Origin: Flaviflexus ciconiae
Lineage (GTDB): Bacteria > Actinomycetota > Actinomycetes > Actinomycetales > Actinomycetaceae
Direction of reading: 5' to 3'
DNA: 64,000 nt
Assembly: GCF_003971195.1 (NCBI RefSeq)
Contig: NZ_CP034593.1
Coordinates: 806,001 to 870,000, forward strand
The position numbers and the translations under genes were made by a program. Shown here piece by piece: positions 9,226 to 18,110 of the stretch (positions are counted from its first letter, which is position 1; each line of letters opens with the position of its first letter). The notes below the pieces were generated by a model. It worked only from the letters and a program-made list of their open reading frames with translations, ran no database searches and was not told the origin of the DNA.

Positions 9226-9412
9226 TCGCAGTCCCAGCCCCGCAAATCGTTCCCATCATGGTTCGTTTCCGGGCCGTAGGTGAAGGCGAGTTCAGCAATC
9301 AAACATGTATCGTGCCTTCCCCGGTCAACAGCGGCCCGCCCTTCGAACCAGATCCGCGACCAGAATGGGTTGGACCACCACGCGCCACCCGCGGCAACGA
9401 CCTAGACAGGGT

Positions 9413-9497
9413 GGCCACCTAAACAAAGCGGTCTCCTAAACAAACCGGCCAACTCGACAAACCGGCTACCCAAACAAACCGAATACCCATACGAACC
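9413..9497. repeat. Tandem array B, five 17-bp units upstream of larA
   Basis: Units start at 9413, 9430, 9447, 9464 and 9481. On the minus strand the consensus is about GGTTTGTTTGGGTGGCC. The array ends 31 bases before the larA ATG, so it overlaps the larA promoter or leader. Its sequence differs from array A although the period is the same. The 187 bases between the arrays show nothing I can name. Confidence 0.7.
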
Positions 9498-9528
9498 GGC
9501 CTACCCGGCAGGCACAGAGAGGTGCATT

Positions 9529-10824
9529 ATGACGAAGCTTTATCCCGGTATCCCCGAAGCGATTGGCATCGGTGGTCCCGATACGACGTTGACGGATGAT
9601 GAGATCCGCAGTTTCGTTACTGAGCAACTGGGTGACTACGACTTCGATGGCAAGCGCGTGACGCTTGTTGTCCCCGACGGTACCAGGCATGCCCCGGTTG
9701 CAAAGCTCGCCCATATGATCCGCGATGCTCTTGGCAATCGCCCAAAGGACGTTCGCGTTGTCATCGCTCTTGGCACCCACGACAAGATGAGTGAAGAGGC
9801 TATCGGTGCGCTCATGGGCTACGAACCCGGGCATTTCAACGACTCTTTCCCGGGTTGGCAGATTTTCAATCACGAATGGTGGGATGAGGACACGTTCGCG
9901 AATCAGGGAACCATTCCCGCCGACAAGATCAAGGAACTATCGGGCGGACGTCTCGAGCGTGAAATGGTTGTGCACGTCAACAAGATGGTGGTTGACACCG
10001 ACATCACCTTTATTCTCGGTCCGGTGCTCCCCCACGAGGTTGTTGGTATCTCTGGCGGCAACAAGTACCTCTTTCCCGGGCTTTCGGGTCACGACGTCAT
10101 CAACATGTCGCACTGGGTGGGTGCTCTCATCACATCCTTTGAGATGATCGGCTCTCGCGGAATCACCCCCGTCCGTCAGATGATCGACGCGGCAGCATCG
10201 CTTGTCCCGTCAACGAAGATCATGCTTGGCATGATCGTGAAACCGGGCGGCGGCTACGACCTGCACTACGTCGCCTTCGGCGATGTTCACGCGGCCTGGG
10301 AGGCCTGCGCACAAGTATCTGCGGACGTGCACGTCAAGTACGTGGAGAAGCCATATCGGCGGGTCGTGTCCATCATGCCGACCATGTACGAGGACATGTG
10401 GACGGCAGCGAAGGGCTTTTACAAGCTCGAACCGATCGTCGCCGACGGCGGAGAGCTCATCATATACGCCCCGCACATCGACACGATCTCCCACATGCAT
10501 CCCGACATCGTCAAGATCGGCTATCACAACCGCGACTACTTCGTGAAGCAGTGGGACAAGTTCGAAGACAAGCCCTGGGGTGACCTCGCCCACTCGACAC
10601 ACTTGCGGGGCAAGGGCACCTTCGACCCCGAAACCGGTACCGAAGAGAACCGCGTGACCGTCACCCTCGCCACGAAGATCCCTCGCGATGTCGTCGAGTC
10701 CATCAACCTGTCTTACATGGATCCCGAGGACCTCGACTTCGAGGCCCTAGAAGCCGATCCCGATACCTTCGTCGTCCCGCACGCCGGTGAACTCCTGCAC
10801 CGCGTCGAAGCACGCGAAAGGTAG
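9529..10824 (+). CDS. larA: LarA-family nickel-pincer hydroxyacid racemase/epimerase
   Basis: LarA enzymes invert the alpha carbon of 2-hydroxyacids through hydride transfer to a nickel-pincer nucleotide. Residues corresponding to the L. plantarum LarA active site are recognisable: VPDGTR (Asp50, Arg53), LGTH (His84), LPH (His169), the cofactor-binding Lys179 in SGGNKYLFPG, and a downstream His195 in MSHW. The start has GAGAGG about 6 bases upstream. The protein has 431 residues. It is followed by the cofactor genes larE, larB and larC. It lies among gnd, a KDG-kinase-like gene, uxaC and uxuB, so I infer that the substrate is a sugar acid such as gluconate/mannonate rather than lactate. The family assignment is firm; the substrate is not. 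Confidence 0.85.
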   Translation: MTKLYPGIPEAIGIGGPDTTLTDDEIRSFVTEQLGDYDFDGKRVTLVVPDGTRHAPVAKLAHMIRDALGNRPKDVRVVIALGTHDKMSEEAIGALMGYEPGHFNDSFPGWQIFNHEWWDEDTFANQGTIPADKIKELSGGRLEREMVVHVNKMVVDTDITFILGPVLPHEVVGISGGNKYLFPGLSGHDVINMSHWVGALITSFEMIGSRGITPVRQMIDAAASLVPSTKIMLGMIVKPGGGYDLHYVAFGDVHAAWEACAQVSADVHVKYVEKPYRRVVSIMPTMYEDMWTAAKGFYKLEPIVADGGELIIYAPHIDTISHMHPDIVKIGYHNRDYFVKQWDKFEDKPWGDLAHSTHLRGKGTFDPETGTEENRVTVTLATKIPRDVVESINLSYMDPEDLDFEALEADPDTFVVPHAGELLHRVEARER

Positions 10825-10874
10825 TACTCAAGAGAATAGGTGCCGGCAAACTTCTCAGCAATCTGTCCGAGACG

Positions 10875-10886
10875 GCAACCAGTTGC
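10875..10886. promoter_or_regulatory. GCAAC-N2-GTTGC dyad in the larA-larE gap
   Basis: GCAAC CA GTTGC matches the dyad ahead of gnd. The 294-base larA-larE gap also holds further GGCAA repeats between 10940 and 10976. There is no gene in the gap that I can support. It probably carries the promoter of larEBC. Confidence 0.4.
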
Positions 10887-11118
10887 ACCGCTAGGACGAG
10901 CAACTACACCGGCCAGTATCCATAAAAGCAGATTGGGCGATGGCAACAACTGGCAATGTTGTCATCGTGGCAACGAACATTGATGAAATAGACGCAAGAG
11001 AGCTTGACTTCACGCAAGGGAGCGATGACATGGCCGAATGGACACCGTTGTCGATGCGGAATGCTGACTGCGCCAGGTTTGCCCGCTTCCCTCGGGCTCA
11101 CCGTCGAGGAGGAAACGC

Positions 11119-12021
11119 ATGACTAGTCAGATAGCGGCAACGCCCGGTTTCGCCCGCGATCTTCCACCGCACTTCGACGAGCTCGCCCAACGGGTCGCCG
11201 CCGAGGTTAAGAATGCTCTCGGCAAGGCACCGCGGCCCAAAATCGGGGTTGCCTATTCCGGCGGCGTAGACTCCGCTGTTCTCGGCGCCCTTGTCGCTCG
11301 CGCAGTCGGCCCCGATAGAACCGTTCTTCTCCTCGGCATTTCTCCATCGCTGGCAGCACGTGAACGAACCCTCGCCCACAGGCAGGCCGAGGAAATGGGT
11401 CTACAGGTGATCGAGGTTCCCACTGAAGAGATCAAAAACGCTGAGTACCGCAAGAACGACGTTGACCGCTGCTACTTCTGCAAGGACGAGCTCTTCACGA
11501 CGCTGGATGACAGCGCGGCCGAGGCTCATGATCTTGGCGTAATCGCCTACGGCGAGAATGCCGATGATTCGAAGCGACCGGATCGTCCCGGCGGCAGGGC
11601 TGCTCGAGAGCATTCCGTTCTTTACCCCCTCGCCACCGCCGGCATCAAGAAGGTCCAGGTCCGGGAGATTGCCTCTGCTCTTGGCCTGAGCTCTGCGCTG
11701 AAGCCGGCAGCCCCGTGCTTGGCTTCCCGTATTCCTCACGGCCAGGAAGTCACGGCCGAGAAGCTTCATGCCGTTGACGTAGCCGAAGATGTTGTTCTTG
11801 GCGCGGGCTTCAGCGACTGCCGCGTACGCCATCACGGCACCGTTGCCCGTATCGAAGTGCCGACGGACGAGATCGGCAGGATCGCCAATGACGAGCTTCG
11901 TAGACACGTTCTCAAGGGTGTGAAGCAGGCGGGCTTTAGCCACGTCGCCTTCGATCTCAACGGCATCCAGTCCGGTGCTTTCACCATGCAGATTCTCTCC
12001 CGCAGACCGGAGGAAGCATGA
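11119..12021 (+). CDS. larE: LarE, sulfur-inserting enzyme of nickel-pincer cofactor synthesis
   Basis: LarE is an N-type ATP pyrophosphatase that turns the two carboxylates of the LarB product into thiocarboxylates. The PP-loop SGGVDS is at residues 47-52. Cys118 and Cys121 occur in RCYFCKDE and Cys200 in PCLASRIPHG. The last corresponds to the cysteine sacrificed in L. plantarum LarE. Having all three recalls the LarE type that binds a [4Fe-4S] cluster. AGGAGG precedes the ATG. The stop overlaps the larB start (ATGA), so the two are translationally coupled. Length is 300 residues, slightly longer than typical. Confidence 0.92.
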   Translation: MTSQIAATPGFARDLPPHFDELAQRVAAEVKNALGKAPRPKIGVAYSGGVDSAVLGALVARAVGPDRTVLLLGISPSLAARERTLAHRQAEEMGLQVIEVPTEEIKNAEYRKNDVDRCYFCKDELFTTLDDSAAEAHDLGVIAYGENADDSKRPDRPGGRAAREHSVLYPLATAGIKKVQVREIASALGLSSALKPAAPCLASRIPHGQEVTAEKLHAVDVAEDVVLGAGFSDCRVRHHGTVARIEVPTDEIGRIANDELRRHVLKGVKQAGFSHVAFDLNGIQSGAFTMQILSRRPEEA

Positions 12022-12707
12022 GCAGTATCGCGAACCTTGACTTTGGTCGATACGAGCGGAGGGGTTATCCCGAAGCCGTTCTGTGCGACGGGAAGTCCCT
12101 TGACCAGTGTGTACATATCGCACGCACCTGGAGAGCAAAGGCCAATGAGGGCCTGAACCTGGGCACGGTCCTGTTCACTCGGATTACCGAGGACAAGGCC
12201 AAGGCGGTCACCAACATTTTAGATGGTGCGATCTGGCACGAGACAGCCCGCATGGTGGCGTGGCCGGGGGACGTACCTGAGCCAAGCGGAGGCAAGGTCA
12301 TTGTTGCCTGCGCGGGCACGTCCGATCTTCCCGTCGCCCAAGAAGCAGCGCTCACCGCACGGTACCTCGGCAGGTCCGTGACCGAACTCGTTGATGTTGG
12401 GGTTGCCGGCCTGGACCGGATCCTCGCCCACCGCGAAACTCTCCAGTCCGCCCGGGTCATCGTGGTAGTGGCCGGAATGGAAGGGGCACTTGCTTCCGTT
12501 GTATCAGGACTCGTTTCTTGCCCGGTTGTTGCCGTCCCAACGTCGGTTGGCTACGGAGCGTCGTTCGGAGGCATCACTGCCCTTCTCAGCATGCTGAACT
12601 CCTGCTCCCCCGGCGTGTCCGTCGTCAATATCGACAACGGCTACGGAGCCGGACATCTCGCAGCGCAGATCGCAGAACCCCAGGGAGACACGCATGGCAC
12701 CGCATGA
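12018..12707 (+). CDS. larB: LarB, nicotinate adenine dinucleotide carboxylase/hydrolase
   Basis: LarB carboxylates the pyridinium ring of nicotinic acid adenine dinucleotide and cleaves the phosphoanhydride, which is the first step towards the nickel-pincer cofactor. The C-terminal half has the fold of the PurE-type AIR carboxylase, seen as ACAGTSDLPVAQEA (about residues 95-108), VAGMEGALASVV and PTSVGYGASFGG. Length is 229 residues, normal for the family. It overlaps larE by 4 bases and larC by 14 bases, so the three genes form one unit. Confidence 0.92.
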   Translation: MSSIANLDFGRYERRGYPEAVLCDGKSLDQCVHIARTWRAKANEGLNLGTVLFTRITEDKAKAVTNILDGAIWHETARMVAWPGDVPEPSGGKVIVACAGTSDLPVAQEAALTARYLGRSVTELVDVGVAGLDRILAHRETLQSARVIVVVAGMEGALASVVSGLVSCPVVAVPTSVGYGASFGGITALLSMLNSCSPGVSVVNIDNGYGAGHLAAQIAEPQGDTHGTA

Positions 12708-14213
12708 TCACGGCCACAGCAGACATTCCGACCGCGAGCACGCCCACTCTCATGGTCATTCTCATGACGGGGCTTCTCACGGAAGTCACTTGCACGGTAG
12801 TCATCCCCACAACCACGGTGGGTACTCTCATTCTCACGGCGAGTACAGTCGCGAGATTTCGACTGCCGACGGCCTACCCGTACCCGAGAGTCAGCAAATT
12901 GAGGCAACCGACCTTTGGGAAGGTGAAGCAGACCGGACTCTGTGGATCGATGCGAGCCAGGGCGCTTCTGGCGATATGTTGCTCGGTGCTCTGCTTGATG
13001 CTGGTGCCGATGCTGGTTCTGTTGCGAAGGTTCTTGAGCTCATCGCACCGGGCCTGCTCCACCTTCAGTCGCGGCACGTGGTCCGCGGTCCGTTCCGCGC
13101 GGTCAAGGTGGACGTCATTGCCGACGAGCCGAATCCCCCCGCCCGTCATCTCTCCGACGTCGAGGAGCTTCTGGAAGCTCCGGGAGTTCCCCGGCAACCC
13201 GGGATTTAGCAAAGGAAGCGTTCCACCTGCTCGCGGAGGCCGAGGCTCACGTGCACGGCGCAAGCATCGAGTCGGTTCATTTCCACGAGGTGGGCGCTCT
13301 CGACTCGATCGGCGATATCGTCGGCGTCTGCGAGGCAATCCGGACCCTCGGGGTGGAAACAGTCGTCACCTCAACCGTTGCGGTCGGTGCGGGAACGGTG
13401 AAGACCCAGCATGGTGTGTTGACGGTTCCACCACCCGCCGTTGCCGAGCTGGCGAAGGGCTGGCCCGTCGAGGCCGGCGGACCGGGGGATGTTGGCGAGC
13501 TCTGCACTCCAACGGGGATGACTCTGATTCGCACGCTGTCCGCTAGGCACGGGAACATGCCGGAGATGGTGGTTGAGGAGATTGGTGTTGGTGCCGGCAC
13601 CAGAATCCGCAAGGACCGGGCAGGCGTTGTTCGAGTGGTGGTCGGCACCGCGGCGCACGATAGGACACCAGCTCACTCCGTGGCCGGTGCCGCCATTGAT
13701 TTAGATTCTTCGCATAATCAGGTAACTGAACCCTCCTTTGAGCCGGACGATCGGGTGCATACGGTCGAGGCGAATGTGGATGATATGGATCCGCGCCTGT
13801 GGCCGAGTGTGCTTGATGCCTTGATTTCTGCCGGTGCGAATGATGCCTGGCTGACACCGATTGTTATGAAGAAGGGCCGGCCCGCCGACGTTGTCTCCGC
13901 GCTCTCGCATGAGAATAGCCTGTCGGCCGTCGTTGATGCGATGGTGGCACACACCTCGACGATCGGCGTGCGCGTTTCTGCGCCCTCGCACCGGAGGGTC
14001 CTGAACCGCAGCATTGTTCCGATCGACGTTGACGGGATGATGGTGCGGGTCAAGGTCTCGGGGTCCGAGGACGAGATCACGCACGTGAGCATCGAATTTG
14101 ATGACGTCGCTCGGGTGGCTCGTTCTCTCGATATTCCGCAGCGCGAGGCACTGTCAATGTGTGAGTCTGTTGCCTGGTCGGCCGGACTCGTTTGCGGAAG
14201 GAGTATGCCGTGA
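12694..14213 (+). CDS. larC: LarC, nickel-inserting cyclometallase, split by a frameshift
   Basis: LarC inserts nickel into the pincer nucleotide. Part one (12694-13209) opens with a His-rich tract (residues about 4-50) likely to bind nickel, then has the LarC1 motif WIDASQGASGDMLLGALLDAG. Part two runs in the -1 frame to 14213 and contains LAKEAF..LAEAEAHVHG, HFHEVGALDSIGD and GTVKTQHG. The switch must fall near 13188-13194 (TCCCCGG), where the first frame meets TAG 13 bases later. In Lactobacillus plantarum larC1 and larC2 are joined by programmed ribosomal frameshifting, so this may be real. However, the window has nine other single-base deletions, so a missing C or G is just as likely. 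The stop overlaps the regulator start (GTGA). Confidence 0.85.
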
Positions 14214-15216
14214 CGGACGCAAAGAAGCGTGTCACCATTTACGATGTCGCTAAAGTCGCGGGAGTCGCTCCCTCAACCGTGTCGCGAGCCTTCTCTCGAC
14301 CGGGTCGTGTCAATGCCGAGACATCCCGCCGGATCTACGAGGTTGCCGAAGGACTCGGTTACCGTTCCCAGTCACCGGCCCGCCTGGATACGGGGAAGGT
14401 TTCGAAGATTCTCGCCTTTGTCGTCTCCGACATCAATAACCCGTTCCTCACTCACATCATGCGGGGCTTCCAGCAGGAAGCCAGCCAGCAGGGCTACACC
14501 ACCCTACTGATTGACTCTCAGGAGTCCGATTCCGCAGAGCGCAGCTCTATTGAGAAGATCATTCACCTGGTTGACGGCGTTGTTCTTACCTCATCGAGGA
14601 TGTCTGATTCGACGATCAGCCAGATCATGAAGGTCAAGCCCGTGATCGCCATTAATCGCGAGGTCCGCGGGGTTCCCTCCATTCTTCCCGACACTGACCG
14701 CGGTGTGCGCCAGGCCGTCGAGCTGATTGCCAGCCATCATCACAAGCGCCTGCTTTATCTGGCTGGCCCAGAATCATCCTGGGCCGACGGCGTACGGTGG
14801 CGGGCGCTCGCCGAGTCCTGCGATGAACTGGATATCACTCTCAAGCGCATCGGGCCCTATCCGCCCTCGCTCATGGGTGGCATTACTGCTTCCCGGGTGT
14901 GGATCCGGCAGCAGTCCTCGGCTGTCATGGCCTACAACGATCTCCTTGCCATCGGGTTCATGAAGGCCGTTCAGAACGCTGGCTTCAACGTTCCCGGCGA
15001 CGTGTCCGTCATCGGCATGGACAACACGATCACGACCGCACTAACCACTCCTACACTCACGACCGTCGCTACTCCCCGAACATGCTGGGTGTGCGGGCTG
15101 CTCGCACTCTCATCTATCAGTTGCAGAACCGGTCGAAGCAACAACCCAAGACCGTGACGGTCCCCATGAACGTGTTCCTGCGGGAATCCGTGGGGCCCGT
15201 TCCAACACCAGCCTAG
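14210..15216 (+). CDS. LacI-family transcriptional regulator, frameshifted near its C-terminus
   Basis: The GTG at 14210 is chosen because GGAAGGAG lies 6 bases upstream; it overlaps the larC stop. The N-terminus VTIYDVAKVAGVAPSTVSRAFS is a LacI-type helix-turn-helix, followed by a periplasmic-binding-protein-like sensor domain. The frame is lost near 15064-15068. Adding one base restores SPNMLGVRAARTLIYQL and a normal end at 15216, giving about 335 residues. It probably senses a sugar acid and controls the lar and uxa/uxu genes, perhaps through the GCAAC-N2-GTTGC dyads. The frameshift may be sequence error. Confidence 0.85.
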
Positions 15217-15257
15217 GAATCTCCGGCTCGATGACCACCACCAACGAAGGATTCGTG

Positions 15258-16694
15258 ATGACAACGCCACGTACCGGCCGCGCGCCGCTCACTCTCCACC
15301 CGGACCGGCTCTTCCCTGCCGATCCGACCACCCGCGATATCACGCGTAAGATCTACCAGCAGATTGTTGACCTGCCGATCATTTCCCCGCACGGTCACGT
15401 GCCGGTCGAATGGCTTGCCGATGACATTCCGTTCACCGACCCGACCTCCCTTCTTCTCACCCCGGACCACTACACGAACCGCATGCTTCATGGCGCGGGC
15501 GGCGTTGAGCTATCCGAACTCGGCGTTCCCGTGGGAAGCGAGATGACACCCGAACAGTCCCGGAATGCGTTCCGCAAGCTGTGCGAGAACTGGAAGTACT
15601 TCCGTGGCACCCCGGTTCGCTACTGGTTCGAGCAGGAGTTCTACGACCTGTTCGATGTACGGGTGCGCCCCAGTGCCGACACTGCGGACGAGATCTACGA
15701 CCAGATTGCCGCGAAGCTCGCCACCCCCGAGTACCGGCCGCGCGCTCTCTACCAGCGGTTCAATATCGGGGCGATTGCCACGACCGATGATCCCTGTTCC
15801 GACCTGTCCGGTCACGCGAAGTTGCTGGCAGATCCGACATGGGACAGCAAGGTGGCCCCGACGTTCCGGCCCGATGCGTACCTCGAGCCGGGCCGGTCCA
15901 ACTGGAATGAGCTCACAAACAACCTGGGTGAGGTTACGGGCGTCAATGTCGACACCTACGCCGGCAACCTGGAAGCCATGAGGACCCGCCGCCAGTACTT
16001 CAAGGAGCACGGCGCCGTCTCCTCCGATCACTCTCACGCCGATGCTGGATGCGAGAGGCTCTCCGACCGGGAAGCCGAAGCGCTGTATGCAAAAGCAAGA
16101 CAGGGCACGATCGAACAGGCGGATGCTGACAGGCTCCGCCGCCACATGATCAACGACCAGGCGAAGCTTGCCACCGAGGACGGGCTGGTCATGACCCTGC
16201 ATCCGGGCGTGTACCGCAACCACGACACGCAGGCCTTTGAGCGCTACGGTGCCGACGTCGGCGGCGACGTTCCCTACGCCATTGAGTTCACGAAGGCACT
16301 TCAGCCCATCCTTGACTCCTACGGCAACGTTGACGGCTTCCAGCTGGTCGTGTTCACCATGGACGAGACGGTGTACAGCCGCGAGCTGGCCCCCATGGCC
16401 GGCTACTACCGCTGCCTCTTCGTTGGCGCCCCCTGGTGGTTCATCGACGAGGCTGACGCCATCATGCGCTACCGCCGTTCCGTCACCGGGTACGCAGGCT
16501 TCTACAAGACATCCGGGTTCATCGATGACACCCGCGCCTTCTGCTCGATCCCGGCCCGCCACGACCTGGCCCGCCGCATCGACTCCGCCTTCCTCGGTGG
16601 CCTCGTTGCCGAGCACCGCCTCGACATGGATGAGGCCGTCGAGACCGCTATCGATATTGTCACCACCCAGCCGCGAAAGGTATTCAAGCTATGA
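15258..16694 (+). CDS. uxaC: Glucuronate isomerase
   Basis: This enzyme interconverts D-glucuronate and D-fructuronate (and galacturonate and tagaturonate) in the cytosol. The ATG at 15258 has GAAGGA upstream. The ATG at 15231 would add nine residues and has a weaker site. Family features are SPHGHVPVEWLADD near the N-terminus (metal-site His residues), PTFRPDAYL, DHSHADAG and the C-terminal GAPWWFID and KTSGFIDDTRAFCSIPARHD. Length is 478 residues, normal. It follows the regulator by 41 bases and overlaps uxuB by ATGA, so all are probably co-transcribed. Its substrate would come from beta-glucuronidase or from import. Confidence 0.95.
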   Translation: MTTPRTGRAPLTLHPDRLFPADPTTRDITRKIYQQIVDLPIISPHGHVPVEWLADDIPFTDPTSLLLTPDHYTNRMLHGAGGVELSELGVPVGSEMTPEQSRNAFRKLCENWKYFRGTPVRYWFEQEFYDLFDVRVRPSADTADEIYDQIAAKLATPEYRPRALYQRFNIGAIATTDDPCSDLSGHAKLLADPTWDSKVAPTFRPDAYLEPGRSNWNELTNNLGEVTGVNVDTYAGNLEAMRTRRQYFKEHGAVSSDHSHADAGCERLSDREAEALYAKARQGTIEQADADRLRRHMINDQAKLATEDGLVMTLHPGVYRNHDTQAFERYGADVGGDVPYAIEFTKALQPILDSYGNVDGFQLVVFTMDETVYSRELAPMAGYYRCLFVGAPWWFIDEADAIMRYRRSVTGYAGFYKTSGFIDDTRAFCSIPARHDLARRIDSAFLGGLVAEHRLDMDEAVETAIDIVTTQPRKVFKL

Positions 16695-18085
16695 GCACGC
16701 AACTGACCCGTTCCACCCACGGTAGGCCAGCCGCACCCGTGCGGATTCTCCACGTGGGGCTGGGCAACTTCATGAGAGCCCACCAGGCCTGGTACACGGA
16801 AAAAGCCAGTAACGCCGACGAGTGGGGAATTGCAGCTTTCACGGGCCGCAGGCCTCTGATGGCGGAGCTGCTGGCGCCCCAGGATGGTCTTTACACTCTG
16901 ATCACCAAGGAGGCAGCCGGTAACTCCTACGAGGTCATCTCGTCAATCGTTGCCGTCCATCCCGCCTCCGACTTCGCTTCCTTCATTGGCTACTTTGAGT
17001 CCTCGGACCTGTCGATCGTCACCTCAACGGTGACCGAGGTCGGCTACTGCCGCCGCCCCGACGGCTCCCTGGATCTGGAGGACGCAAGGGTGGCAGCCGA
17101 CCTGGAGGCACTCAAGGAACTTGTCGGTAAAGAAATGGAGCTGGGCTCTGCCGAGCTCTCCACGGCGCCCGCGAAGATCCTTGCCGGTCTTCTTGCCCGT
17201 CGGGCCGCCGGGGTTGGACCGCTCACGATCCTGCCGTGCGACAACCTGCCGGACAACGGTTCAGCATTCGCACGCGTTGTGGCCGATGCTGCCCGCGAGG
17301 TCGATCCCAGCATTGTGCAGTGGATGGTTGAGAACGTCTCCTGGGCCACGTGCATGGTTGACCGCATTACCCCCGCAACTTCCGATGCGGATCGAGACGA
17401 GTGCGAGAAGGTGCAGGGCTACGCCGATGCCTCACCGGTTCCGACCGAGCCCTTTAGCGAATGGGTTATCTCGGGCGACTTTCCCGCGGGCCGCCCCGAC
17501 TGGGAAGTCGCCGGCGCTCAGATCGTTGAGGATGTCGAGCCCTACGAGCAGCGCAAGCTGTGGATGCTGAACGGCTCCCACTCCCTCATGGCCTACGCAG
17601 CACCGATCTTCGGCCATGCGACCGTGGCCGACGCCATCGGCGACCAAGTGGTGCGGGGCTGGGTTCAGAAGTGGTGGGAGGAAGCCGGCTCCGGACTTCA
17701 GGTCGAATGGGAGGACTACGCGGCAGCCCTCCTGGCTCGCTACGAGAACCCGAACATTCGTCACCTGCTGGCACAGATCGCACACGACGGTTCCCAGAAG
17801 ATCCCCGTCCGCATCGCACCCACGCTGATCAATCAGCGCACGCAGGGTAAGCTCCCGGTCTCCGCAGTTAAGGCCGTTGCAGCCTGGATGCTCCACTTGC
17901 AGGGCTATGGCGCACCTGTTGTCGACAAGAGCGCCGACAAGGTCGCCAGCCAGCTGAACGACAACGCAACGAAGAATGCCGAAGTCGTTCTCAACTATGT
18001 GGCACCCGAGCTCAGCGGCGATGCCGAACTCGTCACCGCGATCGCCGATGCAGCAGAGGAAATCCTCAGCTTCGTCAAGGAATAA
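16691..18085 (+). CDS. uxuB: Fructuronate reductase (mannonate oxidoreductase), long-chain mannitol dehydrogenase family
   Basis: This enzyme reduces D-fructuronate to D-mannonate with NADH. The Rossmann segment HVGLGNFMRAHQAWY is near residue 20. LPCDNLPDNG is in the middle, and the polyol-dehydrogenase signature RKLWMLNGSHSLMAY (about residues 289-303) holds the conserved Lys-x-x-x-x-Asn/His set. Family members also act on mannitol, altronate or arabinitol; coupling to uxaC favours fructuronate. Length is 464 residues. No uxuA (mannonate dehydratase) follows, so the fate of mannonate is open. A hairpin at 18111-18156 closes the operon. Confidence 0.9.
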   Translation: MSTQLTRSTHGRPAAPVRILHVGLGNFMRAHQAWYTEKASNADEWGIAAFTGRRPLMAELLAPQDGLYTLITKEAAGNSYEVISSIVAVHPASDFASFIGYFESSDLSIVTSTVTEVGYCRRPDGSLDLEDARVAADLEALKELVGKEMELGSAELSTAPAKILAGLLARRAAGVGPLTILPCDNLPDNGSAFARVVADAAREVDPSIVQWMVENVSWATCMVDRITPATSDADRDECEKVQGYADASPVPTEPFSEWVISGDFPAGRPDWEVAGAQIVEDVEPYEQRKLWMLNGSHSLMAYAAPIFGHATVADAIGDQVVRGWVQKWWEEAGSGLQVEWEDYAAALLARYENPNIRHLLAQIAHDGSQKIPVRIAPTLINQRTQGKLPVSAVKAVAAWMLHLQGYGAPVVDKSADKVASQLNDNATKNAEVVLNYVAPELSGDAELVTAIADAAEEILSFVKE

Positions 18086-18110
18086 TCCCTGGCCATCACG
18101 GATAGTAAAG

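Noticed and set aside
9141..9497. CRISPR-like repeats
   Set aside because: The units are directly adjacent with no spacers and are only 17 bases long; no cas genes are present.
10940..11122. 60-codon ORF upstream of larE
   Set aside because: It spans the probable larE promoter and leader and ends on the larE start; it has no motif.
15510..16616. Long minus-strand ORF (368 codons) opposite uxaC
   Set aside because: It is a shadow of the high-GC uxaC frame, Val/Gly/Ala-biased and without motifs.
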